Shown here: positions 54,646 to 63,300 of the stretch, in pieces
How positions within the stretch are numbered: position 1 is the stretch's first letter
Layout: every line of letters starts with the position of its first letter
Assembly: GCA_938042245.1 (NCBI GenBank)
Contig: CALIRO010000002.1
Coordinates: 62,001-126,000, forward strand
Length of the DNA stretch: 64,000 nucleotides
Reading direction: 5' to 3'
From: an uncultured Thermoguttaceae bacterium
GTDB taxonomy: Bacteria > Planctomycetota > Planctomycetia > Pirellulales > Thermoguttaceae
Program-made: the position numbers and the translations under genes
Notes under the pieces: model-generated
What the model saw: only the letters and a program-made list of their open reading frames with translations
Database searches by the model: none
What the model was told of the DNA's origin: nothing

Positions 54646-55461
54646 ATGGCATCGAATTATTGGCGGGACAAGGTGGTATTGGTTACTGGGGGTTCGAGCG
54701 GCCTGGGGCGGACGATTGCCGAACAGTTCGCTCATCGGGGCGCTCGGGTAATCATTGTGGGATTGGACCCAGACCGGGTGGGTGTGGCAGAGGCCGAGTT
54801 TCGGCAGGCCGGGCATCAGGTCTTAGGCATTGCCGCGGATGTTACGCAGCAGGGGGAAGTGGATCGGCTTTTTGAAAGGGCTTTAGGGTGGTTTGGTCAA
54901 CTGGATGTCCTGGTTAACAATGCAGGGCGGTCCATGCGGGGGCGAATCCTGGATATTAGCCCAGAACAGTTCCAGGAAATGATGGATATCAACTTTATTT
55001 CCGCGGTTCGCTGCACCCGTGCTGCTGTGCCCCATCTGATGGCGCGCCAGGGCCATATTATCAACATTGGTTCCTTGGCTGCTAAGACGGCGCCGCGTTG
55101 GCTGGGAGCGTATCCGGCTAGCAAGTTTGCCTTGGCGGCATATTCGCAGCAGCTTCGGCTGGAATTGGGGCCGTTGGGATTGCATGTGCTTTTGGTTTGT
55201 CCGGGACCGGTGCGTCGGCGTGGTCCTCGGTTGTATTCGTTGGGAGAGTTGGACGATCTTCCGGAACCGGCCCGGCAACCGGGAGCGGGGGTGAAGATCG
55301 ATGCGGCCCAACCCGAGCGCCTTGCCCGGGCCATCCTGCGGGCCGCTGAAAAACGAAAACCTGAATTGGTTTATCCCCGCAAAGCCAGGGTCTTTTTTGC
55401 CCTCTCGCAAATTTGCCCCGCCCTGGGCGATTGGCTCCTAGTGCGTCTGACCGCCGATTAA
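54646..55461 (+). CDS. short-chain dehydrogenase/reductase
   Basis: 271 aa from ATG 54646 (MASNYWRDKVVLVTGG); the frame extends 36 bases upstream without similarity. NAD(P)-dependent oxidoreductase with the classical SDR layout: TGGSSGLG (14-21), DVLVNNAGRSM, a catalytic Ser in INIGSLAAK and YPASK with Tyr156 and Lys160. An Arg-rich, basic segment after the active site (GPVRRRGPRLYSLGEL) and the end KRKPELVYPRKARVFFALSQICPALGDWL recall the DltE/YqjQ-like SDRs that have a C-terminal hydrophobic end. The substrate is unknown. It is a single gene. Confidence 0.88.
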   Translation: MASNYWRDKVVLVTGGSSGLGRTIAEQFAHRGARVIIVGLDPDRVGVAEAEFRQAGHQVLGIAADVTQQGEVDRLFERALGWFGQLDVLVNNAGRSMRGRILDISPEQFQEMMDINFISAVRCTRAAVPHLMARQGHIINIGSLAAKTAPRWLGAYPASKFALAAYSQQLRLELGPLGLHVLLVCPGPVRRRGPRLYSLGELDDLPEPARQPGAGVKIDAAQPERLARAILRAAEKRKPELVYPRKARVFFALSQICPALGDWLLVRLTAD

Positions 55462-55878
55462 CCCTGGGGGAAATCACCTCCTTTACCCGCTTTGTCTTTC
55501 TTTAACACTTGGCCACGGGGAGCCTCTCGTAGTTGCTGCCCTCCTCACAGCGGCTCTGCCAGATTCGTCTTAGGATTTGGCTAGCCTCGCCGAAGGGTTT
55601 TTGAGGCTTTTCCTTTTTTCAGCAGGTTCCTCTGCAGGGAAGATGGCTCTCTGAATAGAGGAAAATCGTTAGGAAAGGAAAATCCCTCGGAACTCGTCGA
55701 ATAATGAAGGGTTTATATGCGAAGAATTGAAGGGGGAGAGGGGTTAGAGCTACCTAAATTATTATTTCATCGATAATAATAGTAATAAATAAATTGGCCC
55801 TCCGATACTCTGGGGGCTTGGCGAGGGGGACCCCACCCGCTAAGTAATTTTTTTTCCGGTCCAGAAGGATCTTTGGCT
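55462..55878 (+). other. intergenic region upstream of the DnaJ-like/LamG gene
   Basis: 417 bases, notably AT-rich from 55740 to 55795. That part contains a perfect 8-bp hairpin ATTATTAT/ATAATAAT (55758-55765/55773-55780, loop 7), followed by AGTAATAAATAAATT. It could be the promoter or an upstream activating region of the next gene. A T run (55613-55620) follows GAGGCTTTTCC without a clear stem. Nothing coding was seen. Confidence 0.5.
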
Positions 55879-58506
55879 ATGAATAGCGATTTCGATCCAT
55901 ATCGGAAGTGGTTAGGGATTCCCCCGAAAGATCAGCCGCCCAACCATTATCGCTTGTTGGGAATCGAACTGTTTGAATCCGATCCGGATGTAATTTCCAA
56001 TGCGGCGGATGCCCGGATGGCCCATATCCGCACATTCCAGACCGGACCCTATTCCGAATGGTCCCAGAAATTGCTTAATGAGATAGCAGCGGCCAAGCTT
56101 TGTTTGCTCAATCCGGAAAAGAAAGCCGAATACGACGCCCGACTTCGGGCCCAATTGGGCGCTCAAGCTCAGTGGGCGCCTCCGGCTGTGTCGCCGGCAG
56201 CTCTGACGGGAACCGCCGAAGTTTCCGGTAGCTCGCCGGTTGCTAGGCAGTCGAGCTTCCCCTACTCCCAGCCCATTCCTCTACAAAGCGGACCACCTCA
56301 GCAAGCCTGGCCAGCAGAAACTGCTGCTGGCTCGGAAGAGCTAATTCCTGGGGGGTTAGGCCAGGGGTTGGGCAGTTCCACAGCTCGGCTATTGGCGTAC
56401 CGGAGAAAGGCTTGGCAAGGCCCTGCCCTGGTGGTTATTGGGGCGGCGGCGGTATTCCTAGTAGCGTTGGCATTTTGGATGATGCAGGAAGCTTTCCTTG
56501 GTCCAGAGGTGGCCGGGCAACCTGGCGGATCGAAACTCCCGATTGGCCAAGAACACCAAAAAGGTGAGAAGCTCCCTGTATCCCCCCATAAGGGGGGAAC
56601 AGAAGCAAAAACTTCCACGCACAAATCTCCGAAGAGTTTCCCCCCGGCCGGCAGCCTGCCGCAGGCCACTGCTACTGCTTCTGCAGGGGGCGGGTCGGAT
56701 TCTTCCGCAAAACAACCCCCAGCATCTTCTGGCAGCTTGCCAGAGGGCTCAGAAAAACCCCCGGCCGAGGCATCCCCATCTCCGAGCACTCCTTCTGCCG
56801 GAGGGGAAGCTTCCGAAAAGCCAGGGCCGAGGAAAGAAAAAGGTGCAGGACCCCCCAAGGGGACGCCGGAGGGATCGGCAACCTCTCCGCCGGAAACCAC
56901 TGAAGAGTCTTCCGAAGCCGAAACCCCGGATAAACCTCTCCCGAAACATCCGGTCCCCTCAGAGGCGGAACAAACCAAGGCGGCTGAGGAGATACGACAA
57001 CTGCTTAAGGAAGAGTTTGCGGCCGCGGAAAAAACTGGGGCAGCCAAGGCCTTATCGCAAAAGCTGTTGCAATCCGCTCAGCAAACCACGGATCAGCCAG
57101 CGGCCCAGTATCTGCTTTTCCAGATGGCAGCGGAGTGGGCAGCCCGAGCCGCGGATGCTTCGCTGCTAGATCAAGCCCTCAGCGGTTTGACACAGCGCTT
57201 TCAGGTGGAGAGGCGTCCGCTGTTAATAGGCGTTTTAGAGAAGGCTGCGGCGGCGCCGGGGGAGGAAAATCTTCTTCCGGCTCGGCTGGAACTGATTCAA
57301 GAGACGGTCGAGGAACTATTGGCCGAGGATGAATATCTGGCAGCGGATCGGCTGGCTAAGGCCGCCTTGGCAATGAGCCGAAAAACTAAGGATACTGATT
57401 TCCAGCGTCAGGCGGCGGCCTGGGCGGGAAAGATCGACCGGCTGGCCCAACAGTATGCGAAACTCCGAGAACAGTTGGACAAATTAGCCCAAGATCCCAC
57501 GGATCCGGAAGCCAATTTGGCCGTTGGCCGATGGTACGCCGTTCAGACTGCCCAATGGGAGAAGGCTTTGGCCTATCTAGCCAAGAGCAATCACTCGGAG
57601 CTGGCTGAAGCAGCCGGTTGGGATCTAAAAAGCCCTCAGGAACCGAACGAGCAACAGAAGTTGGCCGATTTGTGGTGGCAGCTTAGCGAAAAGGCCTCTG
57701 GCGAGGAGCGTCAGGCCCTGCAGGCCCGGGCTGTTTATTGGTATGAACAGGCGTTGCCTCATCTGAGTGGTCTCTCGAAAACCTCCGTGCAGCGGCGGAT
57801 CGAAACCTTCCAAGCTAGCTTACCCCAAAAAGAATCCTCCCGGATCACCCAAGCAGAATATGTTCTGTATTTCGATGGCCAAAAGACCTACGCCACCGTA
57901 CCAAACTTCCAGTATGATGGGACTAAACCGTTGACGGTGGAAGTGATCCTAAAGGCCGAGTCCGCCAAACAGGATGGGGCGATCATCGGCAATTTAACTC
58001 CCATGGGAGGTTGGAGGCTGGCCTTGGCAAAACACCCCAACCGCACTGGGTCAGAACCCTATTGGGTGTTCTTTTTTTATGGCCGGGCTTTGCGGAGTAC
58101 CTATTCCGAAGAGCCGGCGCAGATCGGCCAACGGGTGATGCTGGCTGCCGTGTATGACCGCAGCGACATTCGGATTTTTGTCAATGGCCGAAGGCAAGAT
58201 ACCGCCCATCCGATTCTATGGCATCGGCCGGGTTCGCCCACGTTGCTCATCGGCGCCAGCAGCTCGCCTACCAGCGCCCGGGCCAACTTTTTCCACGGAA
58301 GTATGGAACAAGTACGCATTTCGTTTGTCGTGCGATATACCAGCAATTTCACCCCGCCGGAGCGCCTAGAAAAAGACAAAGATACCGAACTGCTTCTGGA
58401 TTTCACCACGAATCAAGGCCCATCGGTTCGGGATCTGTCGGGTGCTCGTCGGGCTGCTCGAATCGTGGCTGGTAAATGGGTCAAACGAGACGCCTCCAAC
58501 CCTTAA
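55879..58506 (+). CDS. membrane protein with N-terminal DnaJ-like domain and C-terminal LamG domain
   Basis: 875 aa from ATG 55879 with AGAAGGAT upstream. Residues 1-95 are the planctomycete DnaJ-like module (SDFDPYRKWLGIPPKDQPPNHYRLLG ... LLNPEKKAEYDARLRAQL), which lacks an HPD loop. A membrane segment follows at about 182-203 (PALVVIGAAAVFLVALAFWMM), then about 170 residues rich in P, E, S and K. Next come helical repeats (about 370-640), and last a LamG/concanavalin-like sandwich (about 655-875: VLYFDGQKTYATVPNFQYDG, PLTVEVILKA, RIFVNGRRQD, GSMEQVRISFVVRYTSNFTPP). The order suggests a cytoplasmic N-terminus with an external binding domain. The 3' end overlaps cheB on the other strand by 26 bases. 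The function is unknown. Confidence 0.82.
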   Translation: MNSDFDPYRKWLGIPPKDQPPNHYRLLGIELFESDPDVISNAADARMAHIRTFQTGPYSEWSQKLLNEIAAAKLCLLNPEKKAEYDARLRAQLGAQAQWAPPAVSPAALTGTAEVSGSSPVARQSSFPYSQPIPLQSGPPQQAWPAETAAGSEELIPGGLGQGLGSSTARLLAYRRKAWQGPALVVIGAAAVFLVALAFWMMQEAFLGPEVAGQPGGSKLPIGQEHQKGEKLPVSPHKGGTEAKTSTHKSPKSFPPAGSLPQATATASAGGGSDSSAKQPPASSGSLPEGSEKPPAEASPSPSTPSAGGEASEKPGPRKEKGAGPPKGTPEGSATSPPETTEESSEAETPDKPLPKHPVPSEAEQTKAAEEIRQLLKEEFAAAEKTGAAKALSQKLLQSAQQTTDQPAAQYLLFQMAAEWAARAADASLLDQALSGLTQRFQVERRPLLIGVLEKAAAAPGEENLLPARLELIQETVEELLAEDEYLAADRLAKAALAMSRKTKDTDFQRQAAAWAGKIDRLAQQYAKLREQLDKLAQDPTDPEANLAVGRWYAVQTAQWEKALAYLAKSNHSELAEAAGWDLKSPQEPNEQQKLADLWWQLSEKASGEERQALQARAVYWYEQALPHLSGLSKTSVQRRIETFQASLPQKESSRITQAEYVLYFDGQKTYATVPNFQYDGTKPLTVEVILKAESAKQDGAIIGNLTPMGGWRLALAKHPNRTGSEPYWVFFFYGRALRSTYSEEPAQIGQRVMLAAVYDRSDIRIFVNGRRQDTAHPILWHRPGSPTLLIGASSSPTSARANFFHGSMEQVRISFVVRYTSNFTPPERLEKDKDTELLLDFTTNQGPSVRDLSGARRAARIVAGKWVKRDASNP

Positions 58507-59713
58507 CCTGCCGGGTTCGGAATACCTGGTAGCCCGGCGAAGGCCGGGAAGCATGGCTCTTCCTGCTGGAAGGCTTCTGGGCCGGTCGATCCTCCTTCGA
58601 TGAGCCTACGGAACTGGGCGCCGGCGTCTTCAAGAAATGCTTCCGTACATATTCCATCAGAAGCCGAGCGCCTTCTTCCAGACTGAACTGCCGATCTACA
58701 CCTCCTTCCTGAAAGGCGACTTTGTTCATCCCATACACATCGGAAGAGGCCTCATCCTGGCCGAACACATATCCGCCCGCCGCCCGAATCGCCTTGCAAC
58801 CATCGGCGCCGTCGCGCCCCATGCCCGTCATGATGACTCCGACACATCGGGAGCCGAAAATCTTGGCCGCCGATTGCATCATCACATCCACCGAGGGTTT
58901 ATGGCCACTGACGGGCGGACCGTCGAAAATCCGCACCTTTACCTGCGGCCCGATCTTTCGCAGTTCCAGATGAAAACCGCCCGGAGCAATCAGGACATGA
59001 TTCGGACGTAATAAGTCCCCGTCAGCGGCTTCTTTGACCGAAAGCGCACTCATGGAATCCAGGCGCCAACTCAATGGTTTGGTAAAATGCGGCGGCATGT
59101 GCTGAACGACTACCATCGGCGGCATGGGAGGCTGTAATTGCCCAAACAAGACGGTTAAGGCCGGCGGCCCTCCAGTGGAAATACCTATAGCAATACATTT
59201 GTCTGCCAGCAGTTCGGCGCTGGCATCCGAACCCCGTAGGATCGCAGCCCGTTGGGGCAAACTGGCCTGCCGACGTTTGCGCTCCTGCCGAATCCGCAGG
59301 ATACGCTGCACATCGGCCCCAGCAGCCAACCGAATCTTCCGCACCAGTTCCTCTTGAACCTGGCTCAACTGACCGGCTGCCTCCGGTTTGGGGATATAGT
59401 CGATGGCGCCTCGGTCCAAGGCCTGGAACGTAATCTCCGCCCCCCGCTGCGTCAGTGAAGAAATCATCACCACCGGCAACGGATGCCTTTGTAAGATAGC
59501 ATCCAACGTGGCCAACCCGTCCATCCGAGGCATCTGGATATCTAATGTAACCACATCGGGGTTCAACTGCGGGATTTTCTCCAGCGCCTGCAAACCGTCC
59601 GATGCCATCCCCACCACTTCCATATCCGGCGTCTCAGAAATCAGATCACTCAAAATCTGCCGAATCACCATCGAGTCATCGACGATCAACACGCGAATCT
59701 TCCGAGTACTCAT
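58481..59713 (-). CDS. cheB: chemotaxis protein-glutamate methylesterase CheB, orphan
   Basis: 410 aa from the ATG at 59713 (MSTRKIRVLIVDDSM) with AAAGGACG upstream. The receiver domain has acidic residues D12-D13 and phospho-acceptor D58 (VVTLDIQMPRMDG). After a basic linker comes the esterase domain with the catalytic set S179 (GISTGGPPAL), H205 (VVQHMPPHF) and D301 (MTGMGRDGADG). A Ser/Lys-rich C-terminal extension of about 50 residues is extra. CheB demethylates chemoreceptors when phosphorylated by CheA. No cheA, cheR, cheW or receptor gene lies in the window, so its partners are elsewhere or it serves a different pathway. Confidence 0.94.
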   Translation of the reverse strand: MSTRKIRVLIVDDSMVIRQILSDLISETPDMEVVGMASDGLQALEKIPQLNPDVVTLDIQMPRMDGLATLDAILQRHPLPVVMISSLTQRGAEITFQALDRGAIDYIPKPEAAGQLSQVQEELVRKIRLAAGADVQRILRIRQERKRRQASLPQRAAILRGSDASAELLADKCIAIGISTGGPPALTVLFGQLQPPMPPMVVVQHMPPHFTKPLSWRLDSMSALSVKEAADGDLLRPNHVLIAPGGFHLELRKIGPQVKVRIFDGPPVSGHKPSVDVMMQSAAKIFGSRCVGVIMTGMGRDGADGCKAIRAAGGYVFGQDEASSDVYGMNKVAFQEGGVDRQFSLEEGARLLMEYVRKHFLKTPAPSSVGSSKEDRPAQKPSSRKSHASRPSPGYQVFRTRQVKGWRRLV

Positions 59714-60364
59714 GGCAAAACGTCCTTTCACAAAGCCTTCGCCCCCACCTAATAATGGTCTCAATACCCCCTCATAAAGGGAACTACTCCCTTGGAGGCT
59801 GACCCACTCCGAACCGCCTCAGCCAAAAGGTGCCTACCGACCACTCTTGCCAGGGGCGAAAACAGGGCTGAAAGGCAGGAGGTATTGTTTTCTCAACTCT
59901 AGTACAAAACAGCGACCCAATCCCCTTGGGATTTTTCGCTCCAGAGGCTCTTAGGAACCGATCTTTTGGTGCGAAGGGGAAACCTGTCCCCACAGCTCTT
60001 CCATAGCAACAACATATTGTGGCACAATTGTAATTTGCAACAATATATTGTGGTCCTAACAACCGCTCCTTCCTAATCCCCCATGTGAGGGGAATGTAAT
60101 ACTCCAGTCGAACGCTCTACCAAGGCATTCCTCCAAAAGCAGCAGTCCAATTTTTGCTAGGTTCTAGTTGATATGGGTTCTGGATTCCCGTTTGGCTGGC
60201 AGGGAGCCCAGAGCTTTTCCTCGGCTCAAGCAGGCAGCTTCTTCATTCGCCTGAACTGGGGTACGGGGTAGGCAAGGGTGAATCCGAAAAAATCTGCAAT
60301 TGACCTCCTCAAAAGGCCTTGCCTAAAATCCGCTCCTCTTGAAGCTACGGAGGGATAGAAGATT
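59714..60364. other. divergent intergenic region between cheB and the secretin-like gene
   Basis: 651 bases holding both promoters. It has G/C-run elements at 59767-59781 and 60078-60092 (CCCCCATGTGAGGGG then AATGTAATACTCC), the operator-like palindromes at 60010-60053, and GGAGGG (60349-60354) serving the plus-strand gene. A 141-codon minus-strand frame (60226-60651) overlaps the start of that gene and is rejected. Confidence 0.55.
60010..60053. promoter_or_regulatory. paired palindromes, possible operator
   Basis: CAACATATTGTGG (60010-60022) and CAACAATATATTGTGG (60038-60053) are near-identical direct copies 28 bases apart. The second contains the perfect 12-bp palindrome ACAATATATTGT. CAATTG lies between them. 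Two equally oriented dyads in a divergent promoter region are the usual form of a dimeric regulator site. The regulator is unknown. Confidence 0.5.
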
Positions 60365-63300
60365 ATGGCCCGTCCTCCTTTTGAAGAAGCCGTGTTGACC
60401 ATGCGTCCCCCCCAAGAAGAGGAACCAACCGGCGGAAAAGTAGTCCCCGTTCCTAAATCCTTTTCTAATCCCGGGGGTGCAAAGATACCGAAACCTCCAT
60501 CTAACACTAAAGGGGGGATTCTTCCTAAACTTATAGGGGGGATTGGGTTTGGGGCTGCCATGGTGGGCATCGGAGCTTTTGTGGGGATAGTAGTGATTTG
60601 GATGGGGCGAATTGAGCTTATGAGCCGAATATCCCCGGGTGGTAGTCCCATAGAGATAACCTCTTCCCCCTCTGAAGAAGGGAAGTCCGACTCTGGAACC
60701 TTTCTTTCTCCTCCTCAGGATAACCCTGTAGGGTCGGCATCAGGGCCACCACGCTCTCCGCCCGTCTCTCTTGAGTTAAAAACCCCTGAAATGGAGGCCC
60801 CAGACCGCGCTCAAATCCTGCTAGAAATGGAGTTGATCGAGTTGGATCCGTCCAAGGCAGAACAAAGGCTGGCTCAGGCAGACGCAGGAGGATTGAGCAC
60901 CCCAGCACGAACATTATTGGAGGCCATGCTGAGGATGGCCCCAGAGAGACCAACTTCCGAACATGGAGCCGCCAGGCCTTCATCCTCTTCCCAGATGGCT
61001 TCCTCTAATCCCCATGGGGAAAGCAACCTCTTAACCCTCCCCAACCGGGCAGATAGTGCAACTAACCAGGCTTCCCCAAAAGACCAGACTCCCAACGCTT
61101 CTGGAGAACCCAAAGGAACGCAATCCCCAGGATTGCCAGCTCAGGCCGTTCCAGGTGGGGAAAGGAGCAAGCTGACCCCATCGTTTCGAGAGCGATGGGG
61201 GATTAGGGTAGATCTGCTAATGCCTTCCGGGAGTTCTATGCCATCTTCAAAAGGGACACCGCCCTCGGAAAATGCTCACTCTGACAGCTCCGCCGAAACT
61301 CCTTCCCAAAGCCAATCCCCCATTAGTGGATCGGCCGCTGAACATCCTATTGTTACGGAAAATCCTCCGGGTAATTCCCAGAGGGCTATGGGGTTAGTTC
61401 AGCCAGCTTCTGAAGCACCCTCTGGTGGCACCAACCCAAAGCTCCGAGCTGGCAGTGCTGGTCAGCTGCAAGAGGTTTTAGCGAGCAATTGGCTAGAGGG
61501 TTTGGAAGAACTTCAGCGGCGTGGGATAGCCAAACGGATTGGGTCGGCCAACGTGGCGTTGCTGCATCGTTGGCCCAGCCAGATCGACCTTGTGGACCCA
61601 GAGCTTATTCGTGCTGCCCAGGGAAGTTCGCTAGCTCCGGGCCGGGAGCGAGCGGTTTCTGCGGGAAAAGTTCATTGTCTGGTAGAACGGCACAGGGAAG
61701 ATCAATTTACCTTGGAATTGGTGGCCGAAATTCCCCAGACCGGTAGCCTACCAGGCATCCAGAAAGCCAACCAGGAATCCTCCCGGAACTCGCAGCCAGG
61801 GGGTTTGGCCTCCGGGGATGGGGCAGCCGGCCAACCGAGGAAAACGGTTTCCTATATCGTTTCCTCTCAAGAATGCCCAGTAGGCCGATGGAACCTGCTG
61901 AGCAGTCTCCCTGCTAGGGCAAAGGAGCACCCTGACGAGTCGGTTCTTTATGTGATGGTGCGGGGGAAGATGCAAAACCAAACGGGGCCGCTCGGCCAGG
62001 TGCCGCTGTCGGAAAGTGAGCTTCGGGAGCGAGCTGTGGCCCAGTGCCGATATTTAGAGGCCTTGCTTCAGGCACGTTTGCCCACCAGTCGGGTCCAATT
62101 AAGTTTGGCGGCGGGGAAGATCTTTGTGCATGGTCAAACTGGCAGTTGGGCAGAGCAAGAAGAGATATTAAGTGTGGTTCATCGCCGAGCAATCCACCAG
62201 TGGAAAGTTCCCCAGCGTTCCAGGGGTAGGAATGAAGTGGATGGCAGTACCGACAGCGGGGAATCGGCAGTAGTGAACATGCTTCGGGTCGCCCAAGTGC
62301 GTCTTCGAATGCAGATGGTCGAGATGGCGTTTTCTCCCGGAGCAAGCAGCCAGACGGGCAAATCCGACCGGAGCGCCCCCCCGGCCATACTGACGTTGAC
62401 GCCCGAAAGCCAACGCTGGTTGCAATCCGTCAGGGAAGGCACCTGGGGACTTCAGGCGGTGGTGGTCCCTGCTATTTCGGCAGCCCAATGGGAAGAGTTG
62501 CAAACGCACAAAGTAGCCCGTATCCTATGGCAGCAAGAGTTGATAGGCCTCAGCGGCCGAAAGGAAACACTCTGTGTGAAAACTTTGGAACCGCTTTCTT
62601 CTGCGACGCGGGGACCAGCCGATCCCTCCCGACAACCTTCCCCAGGGCTTGCTGGTTCTGCTGGTCTGCCTACGAGGCCTCAAAACAATGGGGCTAAGGA
62701 AGCAAAGGGGAATAATGAACTTTTGAATAGTAAACTCCCCCTGCCAGAAGACCGAGAATGCACCGTACAGATCCTCGCCCAAAGGACCGATCAGGGAGCA
62801 GTGCGATTGGAGCTGGCCCCGGTGCTCTCTAAGCGGACTGCCAGCCAATCAGGCTTACTCAGCCAGGCCCACAGTTGGCATATTGATGCTCTTCTTCAGC
62901 CAGACCAGTGGCTAGTAGCTCCGATGGTGGAACTGTCCGAATCGGCCAACTCCCCCCAGTCCAGCCGCAGACTGTTAGTGGTCTCGGCCGAGCTAATCTC
63001 GGAACAGACCGATGTCAAAGCACAAATTACTCGAACGCCCACCGATTCCCAAGGAGAGCAAAAACCCTCAGCCGCTTCCTCCCCACCTGCTAACCCCAAC
63101 CCATCCTCCAGTCAGCCGGTCCGAAACGTCAAACAGGCTATCTACCAAGAATCCCAGGCCCCTCCCTCTACCTCCCTGCCTGAGAAACAGCGGGCCGAAC
63201 TGTCCACACCGGCCGAGCCATCCGGCAGCCATCAGACCGAACCTGCCCAGTCCAACCGCCTCCAGGTGCTCCAAGATGTCTTAACCAGCCTGTTTCCCCA

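Noticed and set aside
60226-60651. 141-codon minus-strand frame near the start of the last gene
   Set aside because: It is antisense to the start of the 1212-codon frame, which has a good ribosome-binding site and recognisable domains.
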